Assembly: GCF_025463825.1 (NCBI RefSeq)
Contig: NZ_JAODBG010000103.1
Location: forward strand, 1-61,612
Direction of reading: 5' to 3'
DNA length: 61,612 bases
From: Cryobacterium sp.
GTDB lineage: Bacteria > Actinomycetota > Actinomycetes > Actinomycetales > Microbacteriaceae
Of the stretch, positions 17,444 through 25,988 are shown piece by piece; the first letter of the stretch is position 1; every line of letters starts with the position of its first letter. Below the pieces are notes generated by a model. It saw only the letters and a list, made by a program, of their open reading frames with translations, was not told where the DNA came from and did not search any database. Made by a program: the position numbers and the translations under genes.

Positions 17444-18358
17444 TCAGCTCTGCGATTGCGGATGGTGCTTCGCGAGCACGAACACACCCCAGATGGCGAC
17501 GGCGCCGGCGAGGACGAACAGCACCGCGGCCCAGGCCGGCGCCTGCGACGCCTCGCCGAGGACGATAATGCCGATTCCCACGGCGATCAGCGGGTCGATC
17601 ACGGTCAGTCCGGCGATCACGAGGTCCGGCGGGCCGGACGAGTACGCATTCTGCACGAAGTAGGCGCCGGAGGCCGCCGCGAGCAGCAGGCCGGCAACGC
17701 AGACCAGGGTGAGCCACTCGAAGTTGCCGTTCTGGGCGCGGTTGATGATCACTTTGGCCAAGGTGGCCACGAAGCCGTACAGCACGCCTGCCCCGATGAT
17801 GTAGAAGATCGCCTTGAACCGGGTCCGCAGCATCACGAAGGCGGCGGCGAAGGCCGACAGGACGACGCCGAGGACGATGAGGATGGTGACCAGGTTCTTG
17901 TCCGTGACGGGCTTGTCGACGGCGGTGAACGCGGCGACGGTGACGAACAGGCCCACTCCGCCCACGCACATCGCTATGGCGATGACGGATGCCCGGTTGA
18001 TCTTCACCCGGCTCACCCTGGCATTCAGGACGGCGGTGATCACGAGCGCCACCGCTCCCAGCGGCTGCACGACGATGAGGGGCGCGAAGGCCAGGCTGGT
18101 GAGCTGGAAGGCGATGGCCAGGCCCAGCATCAGGGTGCCGAACACCCAGGAGGGCCGCGAGAGCAGCAACAAGAGCTGGCCCGTGTTCAGGCCGCCGGTG
18201 ACCTCGACCGTTGACGCTTCGACCTTGGTCACCCCGCGGTGCTGGAATTGTGCGCCAAGCGAGAGGAACACCGCCCCGATCAGCGCGAGCGGGATTCCAA
18301 TTGCCTGGCGCGGATCGATCGCGATCTCCACAGCCAGGTCGGTCAGGTCGGGGCTCAC
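17444..18358 (-). CDS. DMT-superfamily (NIPA/EamA-like) membrane transporter
   Basis: A 304-residue integral membrane protein with about nine to ten hydrophobic helices (for example IGIPLALIGAVFLSLGAQF, LTSLAFAPLIVVQPLGAVAL). The VVQPLGA and VTKV segments resemble NIPA-type DMT proteins described as Mg transporters in eukaryotes; substrate here is unknown. GTG start at 18358 (MSPDLTDLAVEI). Divergent from def. Confidence 0.8.
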   Translation of the reverse strand: MSPDLTDLAVEIAIDPRQAIGIPLALIGAVFLSLGAQFQHRGVTKVEASTVEVTGGLNTGQLLLLLSRPSWVFGTLMLGLAIAFQLTSLAFAPLIVVQPLGAVALVITAVLNARVSRVKINRASVIAIAMCVGGVGLFVTVAAFTAVDKPVTDKNLVTILIVLGVVLSAFAAAFVMLRTRFKAIFYIIGAGVLYGFVATLAKVIINRAQNGNFEWLTLVCVAGLLLAAASGAYFVQNAYSSGPPDLVIAGLTVIDPLIAVGIGIIVLGEASQAPAWAAVLFVLAGAVAIWGVFVLAKHHPQSQS

Positions 18359-18397
18359 CCAACGAGACTACCGAGATTTAGCCGATACCCTTGCTGA

Positions 18398-18964
18398 ATG
18401 GCCGTGCGACCGATAGTTATTTCAGGAGATCCCGTCCTGCACTCCCCCGCCAGAGCTGTCGTCGACTTCGACGACGACCTGCGGGTGCTGGTGCGGGACA
18501 TGTACGAGACGATGGATGCCGCCCCGGGTGTCGGCCTCGCGGGCCCCCAGGTGGGAGTGGGGCTCCGACTGTTCACGTTCAGCTACCTGGACGACGACGA
18601 CGTCCAGACCAGGGGCGTCGCGATCAACCCTCAGCTGTGGATCACGCCGGTTCCCGCTCTCGAGGCCGACGAGGACGAAGACGTGGAAGGCTGTCTGTCC
18701 TTTCCCGGTGAGCGCTTCCCGCTGCAGCGGGCCTCCTCCGCCATCCTGCGCGCCGTCGACCTGGACCAGAAGCCGTTCGAGATCCAGGCGGAGGGCTGGC
18801 TGGCCAGGATCTTCCAGCACGAGTTCGACCACCTCGACGGAACCCTGTACGTGGACCGGCTCGAGCATCATTACGCCAAGATCGCCGTGAAGATCAGCCG
18901 CAAGCGCGGCTGGGGCGTGCCCGGCCTGAACTGGTTGCCGGGCGTCGACGACCTCGAGGGCTGA
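18398..18964 (+). CDS. def: Peptide deformylase
   Basis: A 188-residue metalloenzyme that removes the formyl group from nascent N-terminal Met. All three signature motifs are present: GVGLAGPQ (residues 44-51), EGCLSFP (metal ligand Cys99) and QHEFDH (His141, Glu142, His145). Length fits actinobacterial type I deformylase with a C-terminal extension. ATG at 18398, with the opposite-strand transporter start 39 nt away. Confidence 0.95.
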   Translation: MAVRPIVISGDPVLHSPARAVVDFDDDLRVLVRDMYETMDAAPGVGLAGPQVGVGLRLFTFSYLDDDDVQTRGVAINPQLWITPVPALEADEDEDVEGCLSFPGERFPLQRASSAILRAVDLDQKPFEIQAEGWLARIFQHEFDHLDGTLYVDRLEHHYAKIAVKISRKRGWGVPGLNWLPGVDDLEG

Positions 18965-18982
18965 CCCCCGCGAGACGACGCC

Positions 18983-19858
18983 TCAGCGGGACAGGTCGAC
19001 GCCGTGCACGCCGTTGTGGAAACGCAACGACGGGAACACCGCAGAGACCGAGAATCCCACCCCGGGAACCGTGCCGGCCTTGAAGATCCCGCCGAAGAGC
19101 GCAGCGCGTTCGCGCATCTGGGTGATGCCCGCCCCTGAGACGCTCTCGCTCAACGCCCTGAGGTCATCATCGATGGTGTAGGCGGTCCTGGCGGCGAAGT
19201 CGCCGGCCGTCGACGTCTCTCGGCGAGCCGCCGCGCGGATGCCGTCGTCGTCGATGAGCAGTTGCAGGCCGTCATGCGTCCAGGAAATGGAAATCCGGGC
19301 GGTGGTCCCGGTGCCGCCGTGCTGGAGCGCGTTGGCGAGCGAGCTCTGCAGGATCCGGTAAACCGCCAGCTCGGCACCGGGCTTCAGCGGGAACCGGTCG
19401 CCGGACTCGGTGACCTCCACCGCGAGGCCGGCGTCACGCATGACACCGAAAAGGCTGGGCGCCGACTGCAGCCCCGGCGCGGCGACGCCCAGGGACTCCC
19501 CTTCCCTGGCGATGGTCAGCACGCGGCGCAGGTCGGCGAGTGTGACCCTGCCGTCCTCCACCAGGGCTGTGGCGGCTCGCACGGCCGTGGCGGGGTCGCT
19601 CTGGGCCGTGTAGCGCGCTCCCTCGGCCCGGGTTATCAGGCGCGCGAGGGAGAGCACGGCGATGTCCTGGAGTTCGCGGATGATCGCCAGCCGGCCGTGC
19701 TGCTCGGCGAGGGAGAGCTCAAGGTCCAGGCGAACCCGGTGGGCCGCCGAGCGGTCGAACCGGCTGCGGCGGCCGCGGCGGGCGGCCAGGAGCCACAGAG
19801 CCAGCAGGACGACGCTGAGGACCGCCAGGAGCAGGCTGAGACTCTGCCAAGGGAACAT
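18983..19858 (-). CDS. Degenerate membrane histidine kinase-like protein (phosphoacceptor His replaced)
   Basis: A 291-residue protein: one N-terminal membrane helix (residues 6-26), a HisKA_3-like dimerisation helix and a HATPase-like domain. The usual RELHD box reads IRELQDIAVLS, with Gln64 in place of the phosphorylated His. N-box (SSLANALQHGG), D-box (LLIDDDG) and G-box (GAGITQMRERAALFGG) are recognisable but weakened. No response regulator is adjacent. It probably binds nucleotide or acts as a regulatory pseudokinase; autophosphorylation at the normal place looks impossible. Confidence 0.75.
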   Translation of the reverse strand: MFPWQSLSLLLAVLSVVLLALWLLAARRGRRSRFDRSAAHRVRLDLELSLAEQHGRLAIIRELQDIAVLSLARLITRAEGARYTAQSDPATAVRAATALVEDGRVTLADLRRVLTIAREGESLGVAAPGLQSAPSLFGVMRDAGLAVEVTESGDRFPLKPGAELAVYRILQSSLANALQHGGTGTTARISISWTHDGLQLLIDDDGIRAAARRETSTAGDFAARTAYTIDDDLRALSESVSGAGITQMRERAALFGGIFKAGTVPGVGFSVSAVFPSLRFHNGVHGVDLSR

Positions 19859-19899
19859 GCTCGCGCCTTTCGGGAAATCGGGTTCAGGATACCGGGCAC

Positions 19900-19938
19900 A
19901 AAAAAGGCCACCGGGGGTGGAGCCCCTAGTGGCCTTTT
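19900..19938. terminator. Bidirectional intrinsic terminator
   Basis: AAAAAGGCCAC ... GTGGCCTTTT with a GGGG/CCCC inner stem forms a strong hairpin flanked by A-run and T-run. It lies after tRNA-Asn (minus strand) and before the kinase-like gene, so it ends the tRNA transcript. Confidence 0.85.
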
Positions 19939-19940
19939 CG

Positions 19941-20013
19941 CTCCCCGACTTGGACTCGAACCAAGAACCTGCGCATTAACAGTGCGCTGCTCTGCCAATT
20001 GAGCTATCGAGGA
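19941..20013 (-). tRNA. tRNA-Asn (anticodon GTT)
   Basis: TCCTCGA...TCGGGGA acceptor stem with discriminator G, D arm TAGCTCAATTGGCAGAGC, anticodon stem-loop GCGCA-CTGTTAA-TGCGC and T arm CTTGG-TTCGAGT-CCAAG. No CCA is encoded. Confidence 0.95.
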
Positions 20014-20096
20014 ATGCGTGCTCAGCGTTCGTGCCTTGCTGGAACAGCGTTGCTACTTTACCAAAAGATTGCCGTCTGCCAAATCCGACGGGGTCC

Positions 20097-21104
20097 TCAG
20101 TAACCGGCGGCGGGGTCGACGACCCCGACAAAGGGCCCGTTTCCCAGCAAAGCGAGCACATTGAGGTGGATTCGCTCGGCGAGCAGGGGTGCGGTCATCT
20201 CGGGCGTGTCGGCCATGTGCGGGGTGATCAGGCACCGGGGCTCGCTCCACAGCGGATGCCCGTCGGGCAGCGGCTCCGGATCGGTCACGTCCAGCGCGGC
20301 CGAGGCCAGTGCCCGGACGGCCAGGGCCTGCGTGAGCGCCTCCGTGTCGACCAGCGCTCCCCTGGCGATGTTCACGAGGTGCGCGGTGGGCTTCAGCAGG
20401 GCGAGTTCGGCTGCGCCCAGGAGGTGTCTGGTGCCGCCGGTGAGCGCGGCGGCCAGTACGACCGCATCCGCCTGCGGCAGCTCAGCCGCCAGCCGAGCTG
20501 CGGTGACCGTGCGCACCGCCCCTGCCACGGGGTCGGCGCTTCGCCGCACCACCACGATGGAGGCTCCGAACGGCTCGAGCAGCCGGATCAGCTCGCGGGC
20601 GATGCCGCCGGCCCCGACGATCAGCACGGTCCGGCCGTAGAGCGACTCGCCGGCCGGTACGGCATTCCAGGAACGGGCCCTGGCGCGCTCAGGCAGCAGC
20701 CGCATCGAGGCGAGGAGCAGCGCCAGGGCGTGCTCGGCCACAGGCTGCGCGTACGCCCCCTTGGCACTGGTCACGAGGAGGTCGTCGCGGCGGTGCCGGG
20801 CGAGGACGCCGCTGAACGCGTCGACGCCCGCCCAGGGCAGCTGCACCCAGCCGACCTGCGGGTTTTCGTCGAGGACGTCGCCGAGCCGGTCGGCATCGGC
20901 GTAGGACAGCCAGATGATCCCCCGGGTGGCCGCGGACAACGGGGCCACCACTCCCCCGGCACGTTCGACGGCCTCAGCGAATCCTGGCGACGCCGACGCG
21001 GATGCGGTGGGCAGGATGGCGATGGGCCCCGGCGACGGCTGCCTGGCGTGCGTGCCGCGCCCGGGTTCGTCGGCGAGGACCGCGCGGTGCTGACCGGTCG
21101 GCAC
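20097..21104 (-). CDS. D-isomer specific 2-hydroxyacid dehydrogenase
   Basis: A 335-residue NAD(P)-dependent enzyme that interconverts a 2-keto acid and a D-2-hydroxy acid. The Rossmann motif VLIVGAGGIA is around residue 160; the catalytic Arg (NIARGALVD), Glu (DVTDPEPLP) and His (TPHMAD) are all present. GTG at 21104 starts 3 nt after the stop of the third ATPase gene, so it is the last gene of the peptide-importer operon. The first ~25 residues look nonconserved. Substrate unknown; processing of a product of imported peptides or D-amino acids is a guess from context. Confidence 0.85.
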   Translation of the reverse strand: MPTGQHRAVLADEPGRGTHARQPSPGPIAILPTASASASPGFAEAVERAGGVVAPLSAATRGIIWLSYADADRLGDVLDENPQVGWVQLPWAGVDAFSGVLARHRRDDLLVTSAKGAYAQPVAEHALALLLASMRLLPERARARSWNAVPAGESLYGRTVLIVGAGGIARELIRLLEPFGASIVVVRRSADPVAGAVRTVTAARLAAELPQADAVVLAAALTGGTRHLLGAAELALLKPTAHLVNIARGALVDTEALTQALAVRALASAALDVTDPEPLPDGHPLWSEPRCLITPHMADTPEMTAPLLAERIHLNVLALLGNGPFVGVVDPAAGY

Positions 21105-21107
21105 CGG

Positions 21108-21989
21108 TCAGGGTTCCGGTGCCGGGTCGACGGTGCCGACGGGCGCGCTCTGGCCGTCCGGCTCGCCGGTGCCGAGGGCCAACGCCGCCGCCAGTTCGGC
21201 CACGTAGGGGTGCCAGGGGTTCTCGAACACCTCGTCGAGGGTGCCCAGGCCCACCAGGACGCCCTCGTGCATCACCCCGATGCGGTCGGCGACCCGCTGC
21301 AGCACCGCCAGGTCGTTGCTGATCAGCAGGGCGGAGAAGGCACGCTCGCGCTGCAGCTCGCCGATCAGGTCGATGATGTCCCCCCGCACGAGCGCGTCGA
21401 CACCCGCCGTCGGCTCGTCCGCGATCAGCAGCGACGGCCCGAACACCAGGGCCCTGGCCAGCGCCACCCGCTGGCGCTGGCCGCTGCTGAGCTCGTACGG
21501 GTACTTGCCGAGCAGGCTGAGCGGCAGCCGAACCGCGTCGACCATCGTCGCCACGGCCGTTTCCAGCGCCGCCTGGTTGTACCGACGGTCACGCTCGAGG
21601 ACGGGTTCGGCGACGATGTCGGCCACGGTGAGGCTGGCTGGCAGCGTCACCGCCGCGTTCTGGCTGAGCATCCCCACCCCGAAGGTCAGCCTGGCGAGCT
21701 TCCGGCGGCTGATCCGGCGCAGCGGGTGGCCCTGGACGCTCGCCTGGCCGCCCGAGATCTGTGCCCGAACGTCGCCGTGGCCGCTGCCGGAATCGGCCCC
21801 GGAGAGCACCCTGGCCAGGGTGCTCTTGCCGGAGCCGCTCTCACCGAGCAGGCCGAGGACCTCGCCGTGGCCCAGCGTCAGGGTGAAGCCCCGCACCGCG
21901 ACGAACGCCGAGCTGGCCCCGTGCGCCGGGTATTCAATGGTCAGGTCGCTCGCGACGATCGGGTACGGCTCGGGTTCGACGCGTCTCAT
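21108..21989 (-). CDS. ABC transporter ATP-binding protein, degenerate third ATPase
   Basis: A 293-residue Opp/Dpp-type ATPase. Walker A GESGSGKST and Walker B LLIADEPT are intact, but the signature is LSSGQRQR rather than LSGGQ and the H-loop reads ISNDLAVL where the family has ISHDL, so the switch His is Asn. It follows the double ATPase gene with a 5-nt gap. Either a low-activity or regulatory subunit or a decaying duplicate. Its C-terminus lacks the usual Cys-rich oligopeptide-transporter tail. Confidence 0.85.
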   Translation of the reverse strand: MRRVEPEPYPIVASDLTIEYPAHGASSAFVAVRGFTLTLGHGEVLGLLGESGSGKSTLARVLSGADSGSGHGDVRAQISGGQASVQGHPLRRISRRKLARLTFGVGMLSQNAAVTLPASLTVADIVAEPVLERDRRYNQAALETAVATMVDAVRLPLSLLGKYPYELSSGQRQRVALARALVFGPSLLIADEPTAGVDALVRGDIIDLIGELQRERAFSALLISNDLAVLQRVADRIGVMHEGVLVGLGTLDEVFENPWHPYVAELAAALALGTGEPDGQSAPVGTVDPAPEP

Positions 21990-21994
21990 GGCAC

Positions 21995-23701
21995 CTATTC
22001 TGCCGCACGCAGCTTGGCGAGCTCCTCACGTCGGAGCGCCTGGGCCGCCGGATCGGGCACCGGCAGCGATGCGAGCAGCCGCCGGGTGTACGGATCACGC
22101 GGCGATCCGAGCACCTCCGCCCCGGTGCCCTCTTCCACGAGGTGACCGTGGTAGAGCACCGCGATCCGGTCGGCGAGAATGTCGACCACGGCCAGGTCGT
22201 GGCTGATGAACAGGGCCGCGAAGCCGAATTCACGCTGCAGTTCGGCGAACAGTTCGAGCACCCTCGCCTGCACCGAGACGTCCAGTGCGCTGGTGGGCTC
22301 GTCGGCGATCAGCAACGCCGGTTCGAGGGCGAGGGCCCTGGCCAGGCTGGCCCGTTGGCGTTGACCGCCGCTGAGCTCGTGTGGGTACCGGTCGCCGAAC
22401 GCGCGCGGCAGCTGGACGGCCTCGAGCAGCTCGTCGACCCTGGCACGCGCGCCGCGGGCGCTGTCGGCCCTGCCGTGCACCACCAGCGGCTCCGCGACGC
22501 ACTCGGCGATGGTGAGCAGCGGGTTGAAGCTCGACGCCGGGTCCTGGAACACGAAGCCGATCTGGCTGCGCAGCGGCTTGAACTTGCGTTCGCGGAAGCC
22601 GTTCATCTCGTGCCCGAGTACCGACAGGGAGCCGTCGGTGACCCGGGTCAGCCCGGCGATGGCCCGTCCGATGGTGGTCTTTCCCGAACCGCTCTCCCCC
22701 ACCAGGCCGAGCACCTCACCGGGCCGGATGGCGAAGCTGACACCGTCCACGGCCACGAACCCAGGCCGGCCGAAGCGGCCGGGGTACTGGATGCGGAGGT
22801 TGTCGGCGACCACGACGGGAGCCTGCGCCGACCACTGCCCGGTGCGGGCCTCCGCCCGGGCCGCTGCGCGCACGACGCCCTGCCCGACGTACGGCACGGC
22901 GGCAAGCAGCTTCTGGGTGTACTCGTTCTGCGGATTTGTGAACAGGGTGGCCGCATCCGCCTCTTCGACGACCTTGCCCTGGTACATCACGGCGACCCGG
23001 TCGGCCAGATCGGCCACGACACCCATGTTGTGGGTGATCAGCACGATGGCCGCGCCGAATTCGTCCCGGCAGCGGCGCAGCAGGTCGAGGATCTCGGCCT
23101 GCACGGTGACGTCCAGGGCGGTGGTCGGTTCGTCGGCGACGATCAGCCCGGGCTCCAGCACCAGGGCCATGGCGATCACCACGCGCTGCTTCTGACCGCC
23201 GGAGAACTGGTGCGGGTAATAGTCGATCCGCGTCTCGGGGTCGGGGATGCCGACCCGGCCGAGGATCTCGATCGCCTTCGCTCGGGCGTCGGCGCGGCTG
23301 ACGCCGCCGTGCGCACGGATGCCCTCCATGATCTGCCAGCCGACGGTGTACACCGGGTTGAGGGCGGTGGACGGTTCCTGGAACACCATGGACACGTCGG
23401 TGCCGCGCACCTGGCGCAGCCGCTTCCGGCTCAGCGCGATGACGTTGTTCGAGTCCTGCCCGGTCCGGCTGCTGAGGATCACGGCGCCGTCGGAGACGGC
23501 GGTCTCGGGCAGCAACCCGAGGATGGTCTTCGCGGTGACGGTCTTGCCGCTACCGCTTTCCCCGACGATGGCGAGGACCTCGCCGCGGCGGACGCTGAGG
23601 GTGACGCCGTCCACGGCGCGCACGGCTCCCGCGTCGGTGGAGAAGGACACGCCGAGGTCGTTGATGCTGAGCACGGTTTCGCGGTTTCGGGTGTCACTCA
23701 T
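21995..23701 (-). CDS. Dipeptide/oligopeptide ABC transporter, two fused ATPase domains (DppD-DppF type)
   Basis: A 568-residue protein with two complete nucleotide-binding domains. First half: GESGSGKT, FSGGQKQR, LIVADEPT, ITHNMGV. Second half, from about residue 300: GESGSGKT, LSGGQRQR, LLIADEPT, ISHDLAV. Together they can power both membrane subunits. ATG at 23701 overlaps the permease stop (ATGA), so translation is coupled. In-frame sequence continues upstream to 24004, but it is antisense-like Arg/Pro-rich and not part of the protein. Confidence 0.93.
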   Translation of the reverse strand: MSDTRNRETVLSINDLGVSFSTDAGAVRAVDGVTLSVRRGEVLAIVGESGSGKTVTAKTILGLLPETAVSDGAVILSSRTGQDSNNVIALSRKRLRQVRGTDVSMVFQEPSTALNPVYTVGWQIMEGIRAHGGVSRADARAKAIEILGRVGIPDPETRIDYYPHQFSGGQKQRVVIAMALVLEPGLIVADEPTTALDVTVQAEILDLLRRCRDEFGAAIVLITHNMGVVADLADRVAVMYQGKVVEEADAATLFTNPQNEYTQKLLAAVPYVGQGVVRAAARAEARTGQWSAQAPVVVADNLRIQYPGRFGRPGFVAVDGVSFAIRPGEVLGLVGESGSGKTTIGRAIAGLTRVTDGSLSVLGHEMNGFRERKFKPLRSQIGFVFQDPASSFNPLLTIAECVAEPLVVHGRADSARGARARVDELLEAVQLPRAFGDRYPHELSGGQRQRASLARALALEPALLIADEPTSALDVSVQARVLELFAELQREFGFAALFISHDLAVVDILADRIAVLYHGHLVEEGTGAEVLGSPRDPYTRRLLASLPVPDPAAQALRREELAKLRAAE

Positions 23702-24786
23702 CGGTTGGCCTCGCTGTCGTCGCCGGGGTGCAGGGGTGGGTGGGCGGCGATCTCGAGTCCGGCCAGGCCGACCGGTCCGGCGGTCAGGGTGCCGCCGGGG
23801 ACCACGGACGTCTCGGCAACGAGGCCGGAGGTGGCTCCGACGGCGCGGCGGCCGCGGAGCCGCGGGTCGGCCAGGTCGTTGAGGCTCTCGCCCACCAGGG
23901 TGATGCCCATCACCACCAGCACGATCGCGAGGCCCGGGAACAACGAGGTCCACCAGATGCCGCTGGTGACGTCGGACAGGGCCTTGTTGAGGTCGTAACC
24001 CCACTCGGACGCGGCGGTCGGTTCGATGCCGAAGCCGAGGAAGCCGAGACCGGCGAGGGTGAGGATGGCCTCGGAGGAGTTCAGTGTGAAGATCAGCGGC
24101 AGCGTGCGGGTGGCGTTGCGCAGGACGTGCCGGAACATGATCCGGCCGTTGCTGGCGCCCAGCACCCGGGCGGACTCCACGTAAGCCTCCGCCTTGATGC
24201 GCACGGTCTCGGCGCGGATCACGCGGAAGTACTGCGGGATGAACACCACGGTGATCGAGATGGCCGCGGCCATCACTCCGCCGACGAGGTCAGATTTACC
24301 GCCCGAGATCACGATGGACATGACGATCGCCAGCAGCAGCGACGGGAACGCGTAGACCGCGTCGCACATCACGACGAGCACCCGGTCGAGCCAGCCGCCG
24401 AAGTAGCCGGAGAGCAGGCCGAGGAGCACGCCGGCGAACAGAGAGAGCACCACGGCGACGACGATGACGAACAGCGCCGTCTGGGCGCCCCAGAGCACTC
24501 GGGACAGCACGTCGTAGCCTCCGACCGTGGTTCCCAGCAGATGGGCCCCGCCCGGCGCCTGCTGGGCGCCGAAGGCACCGGCGGTGTCGCGGAGCTGGCT
24601 GTAGCCGTACGGCGCGAGCAGCGGCGCCAGGATCGCGGTGAGCACGAACAGGGCCGTGATGACGAGGCCGGCCACGAGCATCCCGCGCTGCAGGCCCATG
24701 CTCTGCCGGACCTGGTGCACGAGGGGAAGCCGGGCCAGGATCGATCGTCTGGTGGGCCGGAGGGTCGTGGTGTCGGTCGCACCCAT
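23698..24786 (-). CDS. Peptide ABC transporter permease, DppC-like
   Basis: A 362-residue inner membrane subunit with six predicted helices and the BPD transporter EAA-like loop (ESARVLGASNGRIMFRHVL). It forms the channel with the DppB-like subunit. The N-terminal soluble extension (about 30 residues) and the C-terminal 45-residue tail are typical variable ends. ATG at 24786 begins 2 nt after the upstream permease stop; 4-nt overlap with the ATPase gene downstream. Confidence 0.92.
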   Translation of the reverse strand: MGATDTTTLRPTRRSILARLPLVHQVRQSMGLQRGMLVAGLVITALFVLTAILAPLLAPYGYSQLRDTAGAFGAQQAPGGAHLLGTTVGGYDVLSRVLWGAQTALFVIVVAVVLSLFAGVLLGLLSGYFGGWLDRVLVVMCDAVYAFPSLLLAIVMSIVISGGKSDLVGGVMAAAISITVVFIPQYFRVIRAETVRIKAEAYVESARVLGASNGRIMFRHVLRNATRTLPLIFTLNSSEAILTLAGLGFLGFGIEPTAASEWGYDLNKALSDVTSGIWWTSLFPGLAIVLVVMGITLVGESLNDLADPRLRGRRAVGATSGLVAETSVVPGGTLTAGPVGLAGLEIAAHPPLHPGDDSEANR

Positions 24787-24788
24787 GA

Positions 24789-25883
24789 TCAGTACCGCAC
24801 TCTCGGGTCGATGATCGCGGCGATGATGTCCACGATGAAGTTGGTGAGGGCGACGATCACGGCCAGGAGGGCCACGATGCCCTGCACGGCCACGAAGTCG
24901 CGGGCCTGGAGGAACTCAGAGAGCATGAAGCCCAGCCCCTTCCATTCGAAGGTGGTCTCCGTGAGCACCGCACCGCCGAGCAGCAGTGCGATCTGCAGGC
25001 CGATCACCGTGATGATGGGGATCAGCGCCGGGCGGTAGGCGTGCTTCTGCACCAGGCGGAATTCGCTCACGCCGCGGGAGCGGGCGGCGTCGACGTAGTC
25101 GGTGCCCAAGGTGCCGATGACGTTGGTGCGCACCAGGCGCAGGAACACCCCGGCGGTGAGGAGGCCGAGGGCCAGGGCGGGAAGCACGGCGTGGGAGAGC
25201 ACGTCGGTGAGCACGGCGGTGTTGCCGGTCTGGATCGCGTCGATGGTGTAGAACCCGGTCTTGCCCGGCAGCAGTTGCATCTGCAGCTCCGACCCCGTGG
25301 TCGCGCGGCCGGCGACGGGCAGGACCTTCAGCCAGACGGCGAAGACCAGTTTGAACAGCAGGCCGGCGAAGAACACCGGGGTGGCGTAGCAGAGGATGGC
25401 GAAGATGCGCAGGAACGCATCCGGGGCCTTGTCCCGCCAGTAGGCGGCGACCATGCCCAGCGGGATGCCGACGATGAACGCGACCAGCAGGGAGTAGAAG
25501 GCTAGTTCGGCGGTGGCGGCGCCGTAGGTGAGCAGCACCTCGGAGACGGGCCGGTTCGTGCTGATGGTGGTGCCGAAGTTGCCGGTGAAGATCCGGCCGA
25601 GGTATTCGACGTACTGGATCAGGATCGGCCGGTCGTAGCCGGCGGCGGAGATGCGCTCGGCGAGCTGGTCGGGCGTGAGCCGGCCGCCGAGGGCGGCCGT
25701 GATCGGGTCACCCGTGGTGCGCATGAGCCAGAAGACCATGGAGACCAGGATGAAGATCGTGGGGATGATGAGCAGGAAGCGCACCACGATGTAACGGCCG
25801 AGGCCGCCGCCACGGGCGCTCTTCTTTTTCTTCTGTGCCGGCCCGGCCGTACTCGGCCTCGGCGTTGTCGCTACAGTCGTCAT
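24789..25883 (-). CDS. Peptide ABC transporter permease, DppB-like
   Basis: A 364-residue membrane protein: Lys-rich N-terminal tail (QKKKKSARGG), first helix near residue 33 and the permease loop DAARSRGVSEFRLVQKHAYR. ATG at 25883 is preferred because GTGAGG lies upstream; an ATG at 25898 directly follows a small GCACGG/CCGTGC hairpin and has no ribosome site. An intrinsic terminator between it and the binding-protein gene should lower its expression. Confidence 0.92.
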   Translation of the reverse strand: MTTVATTPRPSTAGPAQKKKKSARGGGLGRYIVVRFLLIIPTIFILVSMVFWLMRTTGDPITAALGGRLTPDQLAERISAAGYDRPILIQYVEYLGRIFTGNFGTTISTNRPVSEVLLTYGAATAELAFYSLLVAFIVGIPLGMVAAYWRDKAPDAFLRIFAILCYATPVFFAGLLFKLVFAVWLKVLPVAGRATTGSELQMQLLPGKTGFYTIDAIQTGNTAVLTDVLSHAVLPALALGLLTAGVFLRLVRTNVIGTLGTDYVDAARSRGVSEFRLVQKHAYRPALIPIITVIGLQIALLLGGAVLTETTFEWKGLGFMLSEFLQARDFVAVQGIVALLAVIVALTNFIVDIIAAIIDPRVRY

Positions 25884-25912
25884 TCCTACCTCACTCATGC
25901 ACGGTGCCGTGC

Positions 25913-25964
25913 AAAAAAAAGAAACGGGAGCGTCCAGCGAGAAATCGCGCCGAACGCCCCCGTT
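25913..25964 (-). terminator. Intra-operon terminator after the binding-protein gene
   Basis: On the minus strand AACGGGGGCGT pairs with ACGCTCCCGTT across an inner stem-loop and is followed by TCTTTTTTTT. It lies between the lipoprotein gene and the first permease. It most likely works as a leaky terminator that gives excess binding protein over membrane subunits. Confidence 0.85.
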
Positions 25965-25988
25965 GTTCACTGAGCCTGCCCGGGCTGC

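Noticed and set aside
20031-22145. 704-codon plus-strand frame over the dehydrogenase and ATPase genes
   Set aside because: Antisense shadow with Gly/Arg/His-rich composition and no recognisable motif.
23702-24004. N-terminal extension of the double ATPase
   Set aside because: Overlaps the permease gene in another frame, is Arg/Pro-rich, and an ATG with ATGA coupling exists at 23701.
25896-25898. ATG at 25898 as start of the first permease
   Set aside because: It lies directly after a small hairpin with no ribosome site; ATG at 25883 has a GTGAGG site and removes five nonconserved residues.
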